Shown here: in pieces, positions 1-7,924 of the stretch
Numbering within the stretch: the first letter of the stretch is position 1
Layout of the letters: each line of letters begins with the position of its first letter
Assembly (NCBI GenBank): GCA_964463605.1
Contig: CAYXBZ010000033.1
Coordinates: 1 to 10,904 of the forward strand
DNA from: DAOLOF01 sp964463605
Lineage (GTDB): Bacteria; Patescibacteriota; Microgenomatia; UBA1400; PJMF01
Length of the DNA stretch: 10,904 bases
Reading direction: 5' to 3'
Notes under the pieces: generated by a model
Database searches by the model: none
Told to the model about the DNA's origin: nothing
What the model saw: only the letters and a program-made list of their open reading frames with translations
Position numbers and translations under genes: made by a program

Positions 1-86
1 TGGATAAAAAATCTGTCACTAGCAGCTCCTCCCAAAACGTATATAACTAAAAATATTGTGGACTTGTAGTAGCGATAAAGTTCCAG
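1..86 (-). other. open +1 frame that may continue the broken GT39-like gene
   Basis: One base out of frame with the GT39-like fragment, the minus strand is open from a TAA at 87-89 to the window edge. It reads as a membrane-type stretch ending LGGAASDRFFI, more protein-like than the end of the overlapping frame (IRFGRSC, then two stops). It has no start codon of its own. This suggests a frameshift between roughly 60 and 110, but short runs in wrong frames can look hydrophobic by chance, and the exact site cannot be placed. Confidence 0.3.
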
Positions 87-486
87 TTAAAAGAATCGTC
101 AGAGCTCTGTAAGTTGAGCTAAATAATAACTCTTTTGTTATCAAGTTGATTAATATTAATACTAGTAAATAGATAAATACGCTTCCCCAATAAGGGTTTC
201 CTAAAATATGAAAGAATGCTCCATATAAATATTTTGCTACAGGTGGATGTTCAAAATTTATTGTAGTTGGATCCTCACCCAACCAGTATGCATAGCCAGC
301 ATATACATAAAGATCAGAATCACTAATCCAATAATTTGAAGCATCTCCCAAAACATATTGAGAGGTTGCATATTTATCTTCATATTTTTGAGGATCTAGC
401 TTCACAAATAAATAATATCTATTTTTATAAACTGTTGCGGCTAACAAAATCAAAATTAATAAGTAAATTCCGTGCTTATTTATCAT
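19..486 (-). CDS. GT39/PMT-like membrane glycosyltransferase, N-terminal part, probably frameshifted
   Basis: This is the start of a GT-C glycosyltransferase related to protein O-mannosyltransferases (GT39), which transfer sugars from polyprenyl-phosphate donors on the outer face of the membrane. From the ATG at 484-486 it has a first membrane helix (about residues 6-17), then a loop with ISDSDLYVYAG and EHPPVAKYLYG; the latter fits the HPPLxK motif of PMT-type enzymes. Further hydrophobic segments follow. The same frame is open up to 561, but that would overlap the upstream gene by 56 bp and put a poor hydrophilic extension before the helix, so I prefer the start at 486, 19 bp after the upstream stop. 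The frame ends at TAG (19-21) followed directly by TGA, after only 155 codons, while the family normally has several hundred. A real truncation, a frameshift or an assembly error are all possible. Confidence 0.6.
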   Translation of the reverse strand: MINKHGIYLLILILLAATVYKNRYYLFVKLDPQKYEDKYATSQYVLGDASNYWISDSDLYVYAGYAYWLGEDPTTINFEHPPVAKYLYGAFFHILGNPYWGSVFIYLLVLILINLITKELLFSSTYRALTILLTGTLSLLQVHNIFSYIRFGRSC

Positions 487-505
487 ATTATTTATTAACT
501 CAAAA

Positions 506-1699
506 TTATGCCACCCAATACCCTTGTACAAAAAGCATTGTATTAATCCCAAGTAACACAAGTGAAAAAGAATAATATATCACTCGCCATACAGGTTTAG
601 TTGATATTATTTGTCCCCACCACATAAAAATAGGAAACATTACCAATACGTACCGAGGCATACTTGAAAGATTTCCTGTAAAAGTAGGCATAAGATAAGC
701 CAGTAATGAAAAGATGGCGTACTCGATTTTAACTTTTTTCCAACTGGCGATAAGACCCGCAAGAAAAATGGTTGATAGCAATAAATCCTGAGCATAACTA
801 AAATACTTCCAGTCAAAGGGTCGAGCTGTTAATAAAATCTTTATTGAACGATAGAATGTTTGAGGAAGTAATATTAAGTTTGTTTGGCGACCGGCTCCAA
901 AGCGTGACTGGACTGAAAAGAAATAAAATGGGTCAGAATAATTTTGCCAAAGAAAATAAATAAAAGCACCAAAGACAAATAATCCCACCAGCAATCCAAT
1001 TAAAAAATTTAAATTATTTATTATTTTTTTTTGAACAAACTGCCGAAAAGTTAGTCCTTGATTTTTTGTTTCTAATATCCACCTCGAGAAGATTGCTGGA
1101 ACTAACGCCAATCCCACCAACCTAACTCCAGATGACAAGCCCATGAGTAAGCCAGAAATCGTTTTTTTCTTTATTAAGTAGTACCAACAGCCAGCCAATA
1201 CTAACATTAAGAACAATGATTCATTGTAAACTGAGCCTAAATAAAATGAAGTTGGAAAAGTTAACAAAACCAACACGAAATGAACTGCGGCCGATTGAGA
1301 AAACATTTTTTTTGCTAACTTGAATCCAAAAAAGAGTGTGCCAATCAATGAAAAATTGCTGATGATCAATCCAATCAAAATTGGATTAAGATAATTTGAA
1401 AAAAGTCTAATTAACAAAGGATAAATTGGAAAAAATGCTTGAACCAAATTGATCAATAGATAACCATCTCTAGCTATAGTTAGATAATGCACTCCATCAA
1501 AGTTTGCCCAAGAATAAATGGCTCGTGATAATCCAGACTCTTCTACCGATTGAAAGTAAGGAAAAGATGGTTGATATGGCAATAACAAAGGAGCAAGCCA
1601 TACTAAAAGTTGAAGCAAAACTCTCCACCCCAGCCATACGAGTATTATTCTGATTAAAATCTGTTTTGAAGTTAGTGAGTCATCAGTAAGACTTATCAC
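506..1699 (-). CDS. PIG-V/Gpi18-like GT-C mannosyltransferase family membrane protein
   Basis: This is a polytopic membrane protein of 397 residues resembling the bacterial relatives of the GPI mannosyltransferase PIG-V/Gpi18 (COG5542). Such enzymes use a polyprenyl-phosphate sugar and act on the outer side of the membrane. Visible signatures are WANFDGVHYLTIARDGY (64-80), in which D68 is in the usual place of the catalytic acid of the first loop, AFFPIYPLLIRLF (88-100), FPTSFYLGSVYNESLF (148-163) and MPRYVLVMFPIF (347-358). About ten hydrophobic segments are spread from residue 12 to 392. The start is GTG at 1697-1699; it overlaps the stop of the upstream GT4 as GTGA, which points to translational coupling, and there is no in-frame ATG nearby and no clear Shine-Dalgarno site. 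A run of nine A on the coding strand (1024-1032) lies in a cytoplasmic-looking loop. The sugar is unknown; 'mannosyl' is only the family name. Confidence 0.8.
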   Translation of the reverse strand: MISLTDDSLTSKQILIRIILVWLGWRVLLQLLVWLAPLLLPYQPSFPYFQSVEESGLSRAIYSWANFDGVHYLTIARDGYLLINLVQAFFPIYPLLIRLFSNYLNPILIGLIISNFSLIGTLFFGFKLAKKMFSQSAAVHFVLVLLTFPTSFYLGSVYNESLFLMLVLAGCWYYLIKKKTISGLLMGLSSGVRLVGLALVPAIFSRWILETKNQGLTFRQFVQKKIINNLNFLIGLLVGLFVFGAFIYFLWQNYSDPFYFFSVQSRFGAGRQTNLILLPQTFYRSIKILLTARPFDWKYFSYAQDLLLSTIFLAGLIASWKKVKIEYAIFSLLAYLMPTFTGNLSSMPRYVLVMFPIFMWWGQIISTKPVWRVIYYSFSLVLLGINTMLFVQGYWVA

Positions 1700-2754
1700 G
1701 TCTGAGCAACTTCTTGATAGACTCTAGCTGTTTCTCTAGCTGCTTTTTCCCACGAAAAACTATTTGTCCAGGAGAAAGCCTCCTCAACTCGTTCTCGTCT
1801 TTCATCATCCGACCAAAACATAACATGTTTAACTCCCTCAGCTATCTCTTCTGCCAGTTCTCCCACATAAATCACATTTTTGCCACCTACCTCTACTAAC
1901 GATGAGTTCTTTGTTGACACCACAGGAACTTTCGCTTGCATCGCTTCCAATACCGGTAGTCCAAAGCCCTCAGACAAAGAGGGTTGAACATAACACATGG
2001 CACCGCTGTAAATTGCACTTATTGTTAAACTGTCGCCAACAGTCACATCATTCACAAAATGAACTCGCTGAGCTACGTCACTCAAGCTAATTTGAGTTTT
2101 AATCCAGTCCCACTCCACAATATTTTGTTCCCTGAAATTTTTCCCAAATAACACTAAATGACATTTCTCAGGAATAAACTTAAGTGATTTGATCAACTGC
2201 ACCAAATTTTTATTGTAGTTAATGTCTCCCACATAAAGAATATACTCATCTGGCAGTTTGTAATGTTGACGAACTTTTTTGATAGTTGGATCGCTAGCCT
2301 TCTCAATCTCCGGATTGCCGGCCAAGTATACTACCTCAACTTTTTCTGATGGAATCTTTAATAATTCCACAATATCTTTTTTTGAGGCATGAGAGTCAGT
2401 AATGATTTTTTTGACTGTTTTCAGCGAAAGCTGCTGTCGCTTCCAGTTTAACTCTCCTTTAACCCCTGGTTTGTAGTGATCGGGAAACTTCAGGGGAATC
2501 AAATCATGAATAGTCACCACAGTTTTAGCTTTTTTTCTTAGCGCAAGAGTAGGAAAAAAAAGATCAAAGTAGGGATAATGTACTACATCTGGCTTAAAAC
2601 CTTGAGCAGTTTTATGCGTTAAGCGTTCTAACTTGATATTTGGTATTTTTTCCAGTTCTTGAGCAAGTAAGCGAGTGTATGTACCAACGCCTCGAGCTTG
2701 ATTGGCATTAGTTAGGGGAGTGGTATCTATCAAAACTTTTAATTTATCAGTCAT
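1696..2754 (-). CDS. GT4 family glycosyltransferase (GT-B fold)
   Basis: This is a 352-residue cytoplasmic retaining glycosyltransferase of family GT4, which transfers a sugar from a nucleotide-sugar donor. The N-terminal half has the acceptor-side motif RGVGTYTRLL (21-30) and IHDLIP (82-87). The C-terminal half has YVGDINYNKN (174-183) at the start of the donor domain, FVNDV (233-237), and the EX7E motif SEGFGLPVLEAM with E262 and E270, which binds the donor. The layout is close to mannosyltransferases of the WbaZ/MtfB kind, but the sugar cannot be read from the sequence. Length is normal and both domains are intact. The start ATG lies 12 bp after the stop of the preceding GT2, with no Shine-Dalgarno site. 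Its stop overlaps the start of the PIG-V-like gene by four bases. Confidence 0.88.
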   Translation of the reverse strand: MTDKLKVLIDTTPLTNANQARGVGTYTRLLAQELEKIPNIKLERLTHKTAQGFKPDVVHYPYFDLFFPTLALRKKAKTVVTIHDLIPLKFPDHYKPGVKGELNWKRQQLSLKTVKKIITDSHASKKDIVELLKIPSEKVEVVYLAGNPEIEKASDPTIKKVRQHYKLPDEYILYVGDINYNKNLVQLIKSLKFIPEKCHLVLFGKNFREQNIVEWDWIKTQISLSDVAQRVHFVNDVTVGDSLTISAIYSGAMCYVQPSLSEGFGLPVLEAMQAKVPVVSTKNSSLVEVGGKNVIYVGELAEEIAEGVKHVMFWSDDERRERVEEAFSWTNSFSWEKAARETARVYQEVAQT

Positions 2755-2766
2755 ATTTAAATCTTA

Positions 2767-3540
2767 TTATGATTTTTTGGAAATAAACTTAAATAAAATT
2801 ATTGGAAAATGAGAAGCGCTCAAAAATGCAAAAAGCAAACCATAAACACCATCAACAAAACCCTTGTGTCTAATAAAAATATTAAAAAAAGTGGAAATAG
2901 GTTTAATCAATAAATAGTTGAAGATTTTTCTTAATCCCATACTTTGATCAGCTTCAATAAGTTTAGTTGCTTCCAAACTAGTGTATGTTTGTAACTTTCT
3001 CCAGTAATCTCTTAGATGAGGATTTGAGTAATGCAGTAGATGGCCATTTGCCCAACCAACCTGACCTTCAACCTCCATCTGTTCATGAACTGACTTTTGA
3101 GGCAATCTTGCTTTTCCCCTAATAAACAATCTTATGACAGGATCTGGATATTGTCCTCCTTTTTTTAACCAGTGACCCAAAAAATTGTTTTTTCTTTTTA
3201 GCCACCAAGCTTTTTCTTTTACAGAACTCGGATGTTTCTGTAACTTTTGATTAAGTTCTTGAATAAATAAATTTAATTCTTTATCCACAACCTCATCAGC
3301 ATCAAGTTGAAGGATTAAATTATGCTTGGCAGCATCAATTGCCAGTTGCTTGTTGATGTGAAAAATTGGCTTATTACTAGTTTTGATGACTTTAGCGCCA
3401 AGTTGTTTGGCAATTTCTCTAGTTTGATCAATTGAGGATCCATCCACTACTACAATTTCATCGGCAAATTCTTTGACAGACTCTAGACAGCGTCTGATAT
3501 TTTTTTCCTCGTTATATACAGCTAAAACAACTGATATCAT
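2767..3540 (-). CDS. GT2 family glycosyltransferase, WaaE/LgtF type
   Basis: This 257-residue inverting GT-A enzyme resembles the lipopolysaccharide core beta-glucosyltransferases WaaE/LgtF. It starts with ISVVLAVYNEEKNI (2-15), then VVDGSSIDQT (31-40), the metal-binding DADE (80-83), and KSVHEQ (149-154), the usual VHE motif of this subfamily. A hydrophobic C-terminus (about 227-252) suggests membrane association. It is a clear paralogue of the gene at 9034-9894: both share SIDQT and LGAKVI at the same spacing. The ATG is preceded by a run of eight A (3541-3548) and has no Shine-Dalgarno site; the gap to argS upstream is 22 bp and the gap to the GT4 downstream is 12 bp. The acceptor is unknown. 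Confidence 0.87.
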   Translation of the reverse strand: MISVVLAVYNEEKNIRRCLESVKEFADEIVVVDGSSIDQTREIAKQLGAKVIKTSNKPIFHINKQLAIDAAKHNLILQLDADEVVDKELNLFIQELNQKLQKHPSSVKEKAWWLKRKNNFLGHWLKKGGQYPDPVIRLFIRGKARLPQKSVHEQMEVEGQVGWANGHLLHYSNPHLRDYWRKLQTYTSLEATKLIEADQSMGLRKIFNYLLIKPISTFFNIFIRHKGFVDGVYGLLFAFLSASHFPIILFKFISKKS

Positions 3541-3562
3541 TTTTTTTTCTAACTAATAATAT

Positions 3563-5413
3563 CTACATTTTTATAGGAGCATTGATACCCAATAATCCTA
3601 AGCCATGTTTGATAATGTGAGAAACACAATGAGTTAAAGACAACCTATATTTTCGCAAGTGATTGTCATCGACTAGTATTTGATGCTTATTGTAAAAACT
3701 ATTATAAGTTTTTGCTAATTCATACAAATAAGTAGCAAGCACGCTTGGATCATTACTATAGGCTGATTTTTCTATAATGTCTGGATATTGATAAATTAAT
3801 CTCAATAATTGAAGCGATCCATCTGTTGTATTAAGCACATTATCTCCTATAGTGTTAAGCAGACTGTCCTCTCCTCTATATAATTCTTGCATTTCTTGCA
3901 AAGTTATATCAGCCTTCTGCAGTACTGATTTAGCTCGAGCATGAGTATACTGCAAATATGGTCCCGAGTTTCCATCTAAAGCTAAAGCGGACTCTTCGTC
4001 AAAAGCCATATCGGCAGTGCGCGACACTTTTAAAATGGCATACTTAATGGCTCCCACACCAACTTTCTCAGCCAACTCCTCAATTTCTTTTTCACTGAAG
4101 TGATCATGGTTAATCAGTTTGCTAGCTTTTTCACAGCCGAGATCAAGCAGTTCATCTATGTAAATTACATTACCTTCTCGTGAGCTCATCTTACCCTGAT
4201 TTTTGATGCTCATATAACCGTAAGTGAGATGCTCCAAATCCCTAGCTCTAGCAATTCCTAGTTGGTCACAGATAGCAAACAACTGCTCCAGGGCTAGCTT
4301 TTGCTCTGGACCTACTACCCAATGAAGTTTATGCACCTTTTGCTCCATCTTTAATTTAGTCAACGCAATATCTTGAGTGATATAGAGTGCTGTGCCATCG
4401 GCCTTGCGCACAATCGTATCCGATAAACCAAATTTTTCTAAATCGGTCAGCACTGCTCCGTCTGGCAATACTTTAAACACTCCTTTTTGGATACCTTCCT
4501 CTACTAACTCTTTACCCTGCTGGAAGTATTCATGCTCATGCCAAACTTTGTCCCAACGATTATGTAATCGATCCAGAGTTAATTTTTGTCCTTGATACGA
4601 TAAATTAAGCACTAACTCCCACAGTGCCCAAGTAACACTATCATTAGCTTCCCAATCAACCACCATTTGTCTCACTTGCTCCTCAACCTGTTTGTCTTGA
4701 TCAAAATCGGCTGCACCTTGAACATAGAGTTTGTCCACAAACATATCTGGCCGTTGGTTATTGTCGGAGGGTTGGTACCATTCATTTTGATGTGAGTGCC
4801 AGTACTGCAAATCTATAGGTGTGCTATCTTGTTTTCGAGCAAACTTTAGGTAGCCCCACATTAATTTGGCAATGGCAATACCTCGATTGTTATCAACGGC
4901 CTCAAAGATAACTTTAACACCCACTGCCTCCCAAATTCTTCCTATGGCCATTCCAACCAAATTATTTCTCAAATGACCTAAATGCATCGCCTTGTTAGGA
5001 TTGGGAGAGGTATGCTCCAGCTCCCAAACTTGCCCTTTTCCAGATTGAGACTCTCCAAATGAAGAAGTTGATAATGCCTTAGCTAAAGAATCTACTAGGA
5101 ATTTATTAGTTAAATAAAAATTTATAAAGCCAGCTCCCGCAACCTCAATTTTGTCAATCCATTGAGATAAATCTTCAAACTTTTCCAAGTTATCTTGAAG
5201 TGAAGCGCAAAGGTATTGAGCCAACTCTCGAGGGTTATCAACTTGAAGTTGTGTTTTTTGTTCCGTCTTGAGCGTACCAAACAACTGCAAAGCGATATTT
5301 GTAGAGTAATCTCCAAAAGTAACATCTGCTGGATGCTCAAGCTTTACGTCCTTGATCCTAATCAAAGGCAGCGATGAAATGAATTTGGTTAATTTTTTTT
5401 CAATTTCTAGCAT
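3563..5413 (-). CDS. argS: arginyl-tRNA synthetase
   Basis: This cytoplasmic class I aminoacyl-tRNA synthetase charges tRNA-Arg with arginine using ATP. Its 616 residues are a usual length. Domains in order: N-terminal Add1 domain with HPADVTFGDYSTNIAL (27-42); Rossmann catalytic domain with the HIGH-type motif HLGH (144-147) inside SPNPNKAMHLGHLRNN; GNS-like substrate segment RKADGTALYITQDIA (336-350); KMSKS-type loop GKMSSREGNVI (407-417); then the DALR anticodon-binding domain with DGNSGPYLQYTHARAK (480-495) and the C-terminal GLGLLGINAPIKM. All key motifs are intact. The ATG lies 7 bp after the stop of the fusion glycosyltransferase. A GGAGAG stretch (5427-5432) lies about 13 bases upstream, far for a Shine-Dalgarno site. 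Its position between glycosyltransferase genes is unusual and implies co-transcription with them. Confidence 0.97.
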   Translation of the reverse strand: MLEIEKKLTKFISSLPLIRIKDVKLEHPADVTFGDYSTNIALQLFGTLKTEQKTQLQVDNPRELAQYLCASLQDNLEKFEDLSQWIDKIEVAGAGFINFYLTNKFLVDSLAKALSTSSFGESQSGKGQVWELEHTSPNPNKAMHLGHLRNNLVGMAIGRIWEAVGVKVIFEAVDNNRGIAIAKLMWGYLKFARKQDSTPIDLQYWHSHQNEWYQPSDNNQRPDMFVDKLYVQGAADFDQDKQVEEQVRQMVVDWEANDSVTWALWELVLNLSYQGQKLTLDRLHNRWDKVWHEHEYFQQGKELVEEGIQKGVFKVLPDGAVLTDLEKFGLSDTIVRKADGTALYITQDIALTKLKMEQKVHKLHWVVGPEQKLALEQLFAICDQLGIARARDLEHLTYGYMSIKNQGKMSSREGNVIYIDELLDLGCEKASKLINHDHFSEKEIEELAEKVGVGAIKYAILKVSRTADMAFDEESALALDGNSGPYLQYTHARAKSVLQKADITLQEMQELYRGEDSLLNTIGDNVLNTTDGSLQLLRLIYQYPDIIEKSAYSNDPSVLATYLYELAKTYNSFYNKHQILVDDNHLRKYRLSLTHCVSHIIKHGLGLLGINAPIKM

Positions 5414-5420
5414 AATAATT

Positions 5421-7913
5421 TTACATCTCTCCAGTATAGTATATTAAAAATCTAATCTCACCACCCTGACTTACTACTTGATGTGCAGGATTTTGCTGAA
5501 TATGATCATCTCCTGAATCGATAATCAGCGTGTTGGGTTGTTCAAAATCAGCAACCATAATTTTATCAACAAATAAATATTTATTTAATGATCCTCCCTG
5601 GTACCAAATAGGGTTCGTTTTTCGCACAAAAAGAGCGTAAATATAGGCTTGTCCATACTGATTTGACACAATGATTTTACTGACCTCAGGCTTATCTTCT
5701 CTACCTTGTTCATACTGATAAGCAAGTTGCATCGCCTCCAGATAACCTTCATTAAAAGCAGCTGCCGATTCAAAAGCAAAAACTTGATAATAATGCTTCA
5801 GATAACATCCTGTATTAATTGCTATTAAAAACAGGATCGCATAAGTTAAGATCTTTTGATTAAGCGAGACAATCTTTATTCGAGAGTTGAGCCAAATAAC
5901 AGAGTATCTAAAACCCGCTACAGCCAACCAAACGAAACCTGGCAAAGCCAATAAGGCTCGATTGGCTTGTGGATAACTATCACCTAACACTGCGGGCAAT
6001 AAGCCCAAGATTATCCAGATTAGCGAAAGCTTCAACCAGGGTGAAATTGCTCTCTTCTTAATACTGTCAATTAACAGTCCAATCAAACCAACAATCATTA
6101 GTATAAAAATGGTCAATAAAAAAACACTATCTTTAGTCGCTCCATGCCGCAAAGTATCGGTCCATCCTCCAATCAAAAAGCCTGGTGAAAGATGAGCTGT
6201 GAATCTTACTAAAATCATCTTCATAGCCTCATGAAATGAGCTTGCCTCCAGAACCGATAGGCTGCCAGCTCTAGTTAAACCATTTCCAGAAACTGAGTCG
6301 TAAATCATTGGACCTAAGAGAGTCAGCAGCAATACTAATGATGACGTCAAATCTATAACTCGTTTTTTGATCAATTTTAGGTGAACTGCCACCAACGTAA
6401 ATCCAATCAGTGGTACGAACAGTTTTGGACTGTGATAGGTATACATCGAAAGTACCAATAACACGATCCCGGCAAAGAGTGGTTTGATACGGGTTAAATA
6501 TTTTGGAATAGCAGATTGTTGCAAGTATTTTAATAAAAATGAAACTCCCCACAATATAAAAGTCAAAGCTAGCCCAGATTCAAAGCCGGTTCTACTAAAA
6601 TGTAGGTGCCAAGGAGAAGTGGCCAAAATTAATCCAGCAATTAAACCCATCTTTTCTATCCAGCCCTGGTTGCTTGACTCACTTAAATCTAGGTGAATTG
6701 GCAACAATTTTTTAGTTAGTACCACCATTCCCCATACTCCCAGCACTCCACTAATGGCAAAAGGTAGTCTGAGCACCCATAAATTTAAATCGATAATACT
6801 GGTGAAAATACCGACTAAATATATAGCTAAAGGAGCTTTATAATCGCCAAAGGAACGAAATGATATTGGCAATTTCTCAAGCCATTCATCGCGACGAGTT
6901 TGAACCACGCTGTAGCCGTTGTAACCAATGGCGGCTTCATCCCAAGTCATGCCTGCCGGCACTTGTGCCAACTTAAAAAATCGCAGTGTTGCAGCTAACA
7001 GTAAAATTAAAATTAATCCTATTCGATAACTTTTTGTTGAAAGAGACTTCCATCGCTGCCACCACCAATATGGTCTAAAAAGTATAAACTCTAATTTTTG
7101 CTGAACGCTAGAATGTTTCCAACTAAATTTATCAGCATTCTTCCAACTAATCTGTTGAAGCTGATTTTGTTTAAAAACGGTTTTATTGGTAGTTTGATGG
7201 TTATGAATAACTTTCGATTCAGAGCAAAATTGGATATTCCATCCCTTTTTTTTAGCTCTTTGCGAGAGGTCGATATCTTCCCAATAAGCTGGATAGTAAG
7301 ACAGATCAAAACCGCCCAACTGATGCCACTTGTCTCGATCAAACATGCCACTGCCACCACTCACCCATCCCGTTGAACCAGATTCATAATCATCTGCCCG
7401 TTGATGTTGAAAGATTCCTTTTTCAAACCAAAGTTTATTTTTTCCTCCAGATATATTGCCTTCGTTTGGCTCTGTTTCTAAACAGCCCACTGCAAATAAA
7501 TTGTTAATGTTGTTCTGCTCGAACTTTTTAATCAGTGAATTGATGGTGTTGGCAGTTAACTCCACATCACTGTTCATTAAGAATAAAAGAGGCTTCTGAG
7601 CTACTGCAGCCCCTCGATTACAACTGGCGGCAAATCGCAAATTGTCGTTGTTTGAAATTAGTTTGAAAATTAATCCTGAATCAAGTTTTGATTCATAGAT
7701 AACATATTCCCCATATTTATCTTTTTTAGTTGTCTTTAACTGCAGTTGATAATCATCCAGCAACCATTTCAAGGTGTCGTCATAACTTTTATCATCAATG
7801 ACAATCAACTCATCATGATTTCTGAGTTGTTTAATAACTTTTGGGAGATTATTTTTTAAGAGCTCCTGACCGTTATAAGAGGGAATAATAACGCTAACAG
7901 CGGTGTGGGTCAT
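5421..7913 (-). CDS. two-domain glycosyltransferase: N-terminal GT2 fused to a C-terminal GT39/ArnT-like GT-C
   Basis: This 830-residue protein joins two enzymes. Residues 1-265 form a GT2 domain of the rhamnosyltransferase (WbbL) type: VSVIIPSYNG (6-15), VIDDKSYDDT (38-47), the metal-binding LMNSD (112-116), SGGSGMFDRDKW (185-196) and YWEDIDLSQRAKKKGW (210-225) with the catalytic-site E212-D213. An amphipathic, Trp-rich linker (266-297) leads to a GT-C membrane part: first helix 298-314, then TWDEAAIGYNG (323-333) with D325-E326 in the place of the catalytic acid, FGDYKAPLAIYLVG (355-368), SPWHLHFSRTGFES (433-446), about ten more hydrophobic segments, and a soluble tail (726-830). The first part would use a nucleotide sugar inside the cell and the second a polyprenyl-phosphate sugar outside. 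The frame is unbroken. The ATG is 11 bp after the preceding stop, without a Shine-Dalgarno site. Confidence 0.88.
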   Translation of the reverse strand: MTHTAVSVIIPSYNGQELLKNNLPKVIKQLRNHDELIVIDDKSYDDTLKWLLDDYQLQLKTTKKDKYGEYVIYESKLDSGLIFKLISNNDNLRFAASCNRGAAVAQKPLLFLMNSDVELTANTINSLIKKFEQNNINNLFAVGCLETEPNEGNISGGKNKLWFEKGIFQHQRADDYESGSTGWVSGGSGMFDRDKWHQLGGFDLSYYPAYWEDIDLSQRAKKKGWNIQFCSESKVIHNHQTTNKTVFKQNQLQQISWKNADKFSWKHSSVQQKLEFILFRPYWWWQRWKSLSTKSYRIGLILILLLAATLRFFKLAQVPAGMTWDEAAIGYNGYSVVQTRRDEWLEKLPISFRSFGDYKAPLAIYLVGIFTSIIDLNLWVLRLPFAISGVLGVWGMVVLTKKLLPIHLDLSESSNQGWIEKMGLIAGLILATSPWHLHFSRTGFESGLALTFILWGVSFLLKYLQQSAIPKYLTRIKPLFAGIVLLVLSMYTYHSPKLFVPLIGFTLVAVHLKLIKKRVIDLTSSLVLLLTLLGPMIYDSVSGNGLTRAGSLSVLEASSFHEAMKMILVRFTAHLSPGFLIGGWTDTLRHGATKDSVFLLTIFILMIVGLIGLLIDSIKKRAISPWLKLSLIWIILGLLPAVLGDSYPQANRALLALPGFVWLAVAGFRYSVIWLNSRIKIVSLNQKILTYAILFLIAINTGCYLKHYYQVFAFESAAAFNEGYLEAMQLAYQYEQGREDKPEVSKIIVSNQYGQAYIYALFVRKTNPIWYQGGSLNKYLFVDKIMVADFEQPNTLIIDSGDDHIQQNPAHQVVSQGGEIRFLIYYTGEM

Positions 7914-7924
7914 GATGGGTAAAC

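Noticed and set aside
487..561. Longer start for the GT39-like gene at 561
   Set aside because: It would overlap the upstream gene by 56 bp and add a stretch that is simply a shifted reading of that gene's end; the ATG at 484-486 fits the spacing of the operon better.
336..575. Plus-strand open frame of 79 codons
   Set aside because: It lies antisense to the GT39-like gene, whose protein shows family motifs; composition is that of a mirror frame and there is no ribosome binding site.
1714..2090. Two plus-strand open frames (1714-1899 and 1902-2090)
   Set aside because: Both are antisense to the C-terminal half of the intact GT4 gene including its EX7E motif; no recognisable protein features.
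3541..3562. T-rich run after argS as a terminator
   Set aside because: On the transcribed strand it is a run of A, not T, and no stem precedes it.
4392..4595. Plus-strand open frame of 67 codons inside argS
   Set aside because: Antisense to a conserved part of argS; cysteine- and serine-rich shadow translation. The minus-strand frame at 5122-5340 is also only an alternative frame of argS.
5433..5438. TATACT as a possible -10 element before argS
   Set aside because: No -35 at a suitable spacing and no TGn extension; in AT-rich DNA one such match is expected by chance.
7091..7376. Overlapping open frames on both strands within the fusion gene
   Set aside because: They overlap the GT2 catalytic segment with the ED motif, which is clearly the coding frame. 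The same applies to small frames at 5585-5779, 6271-6552 and 6484-6696.
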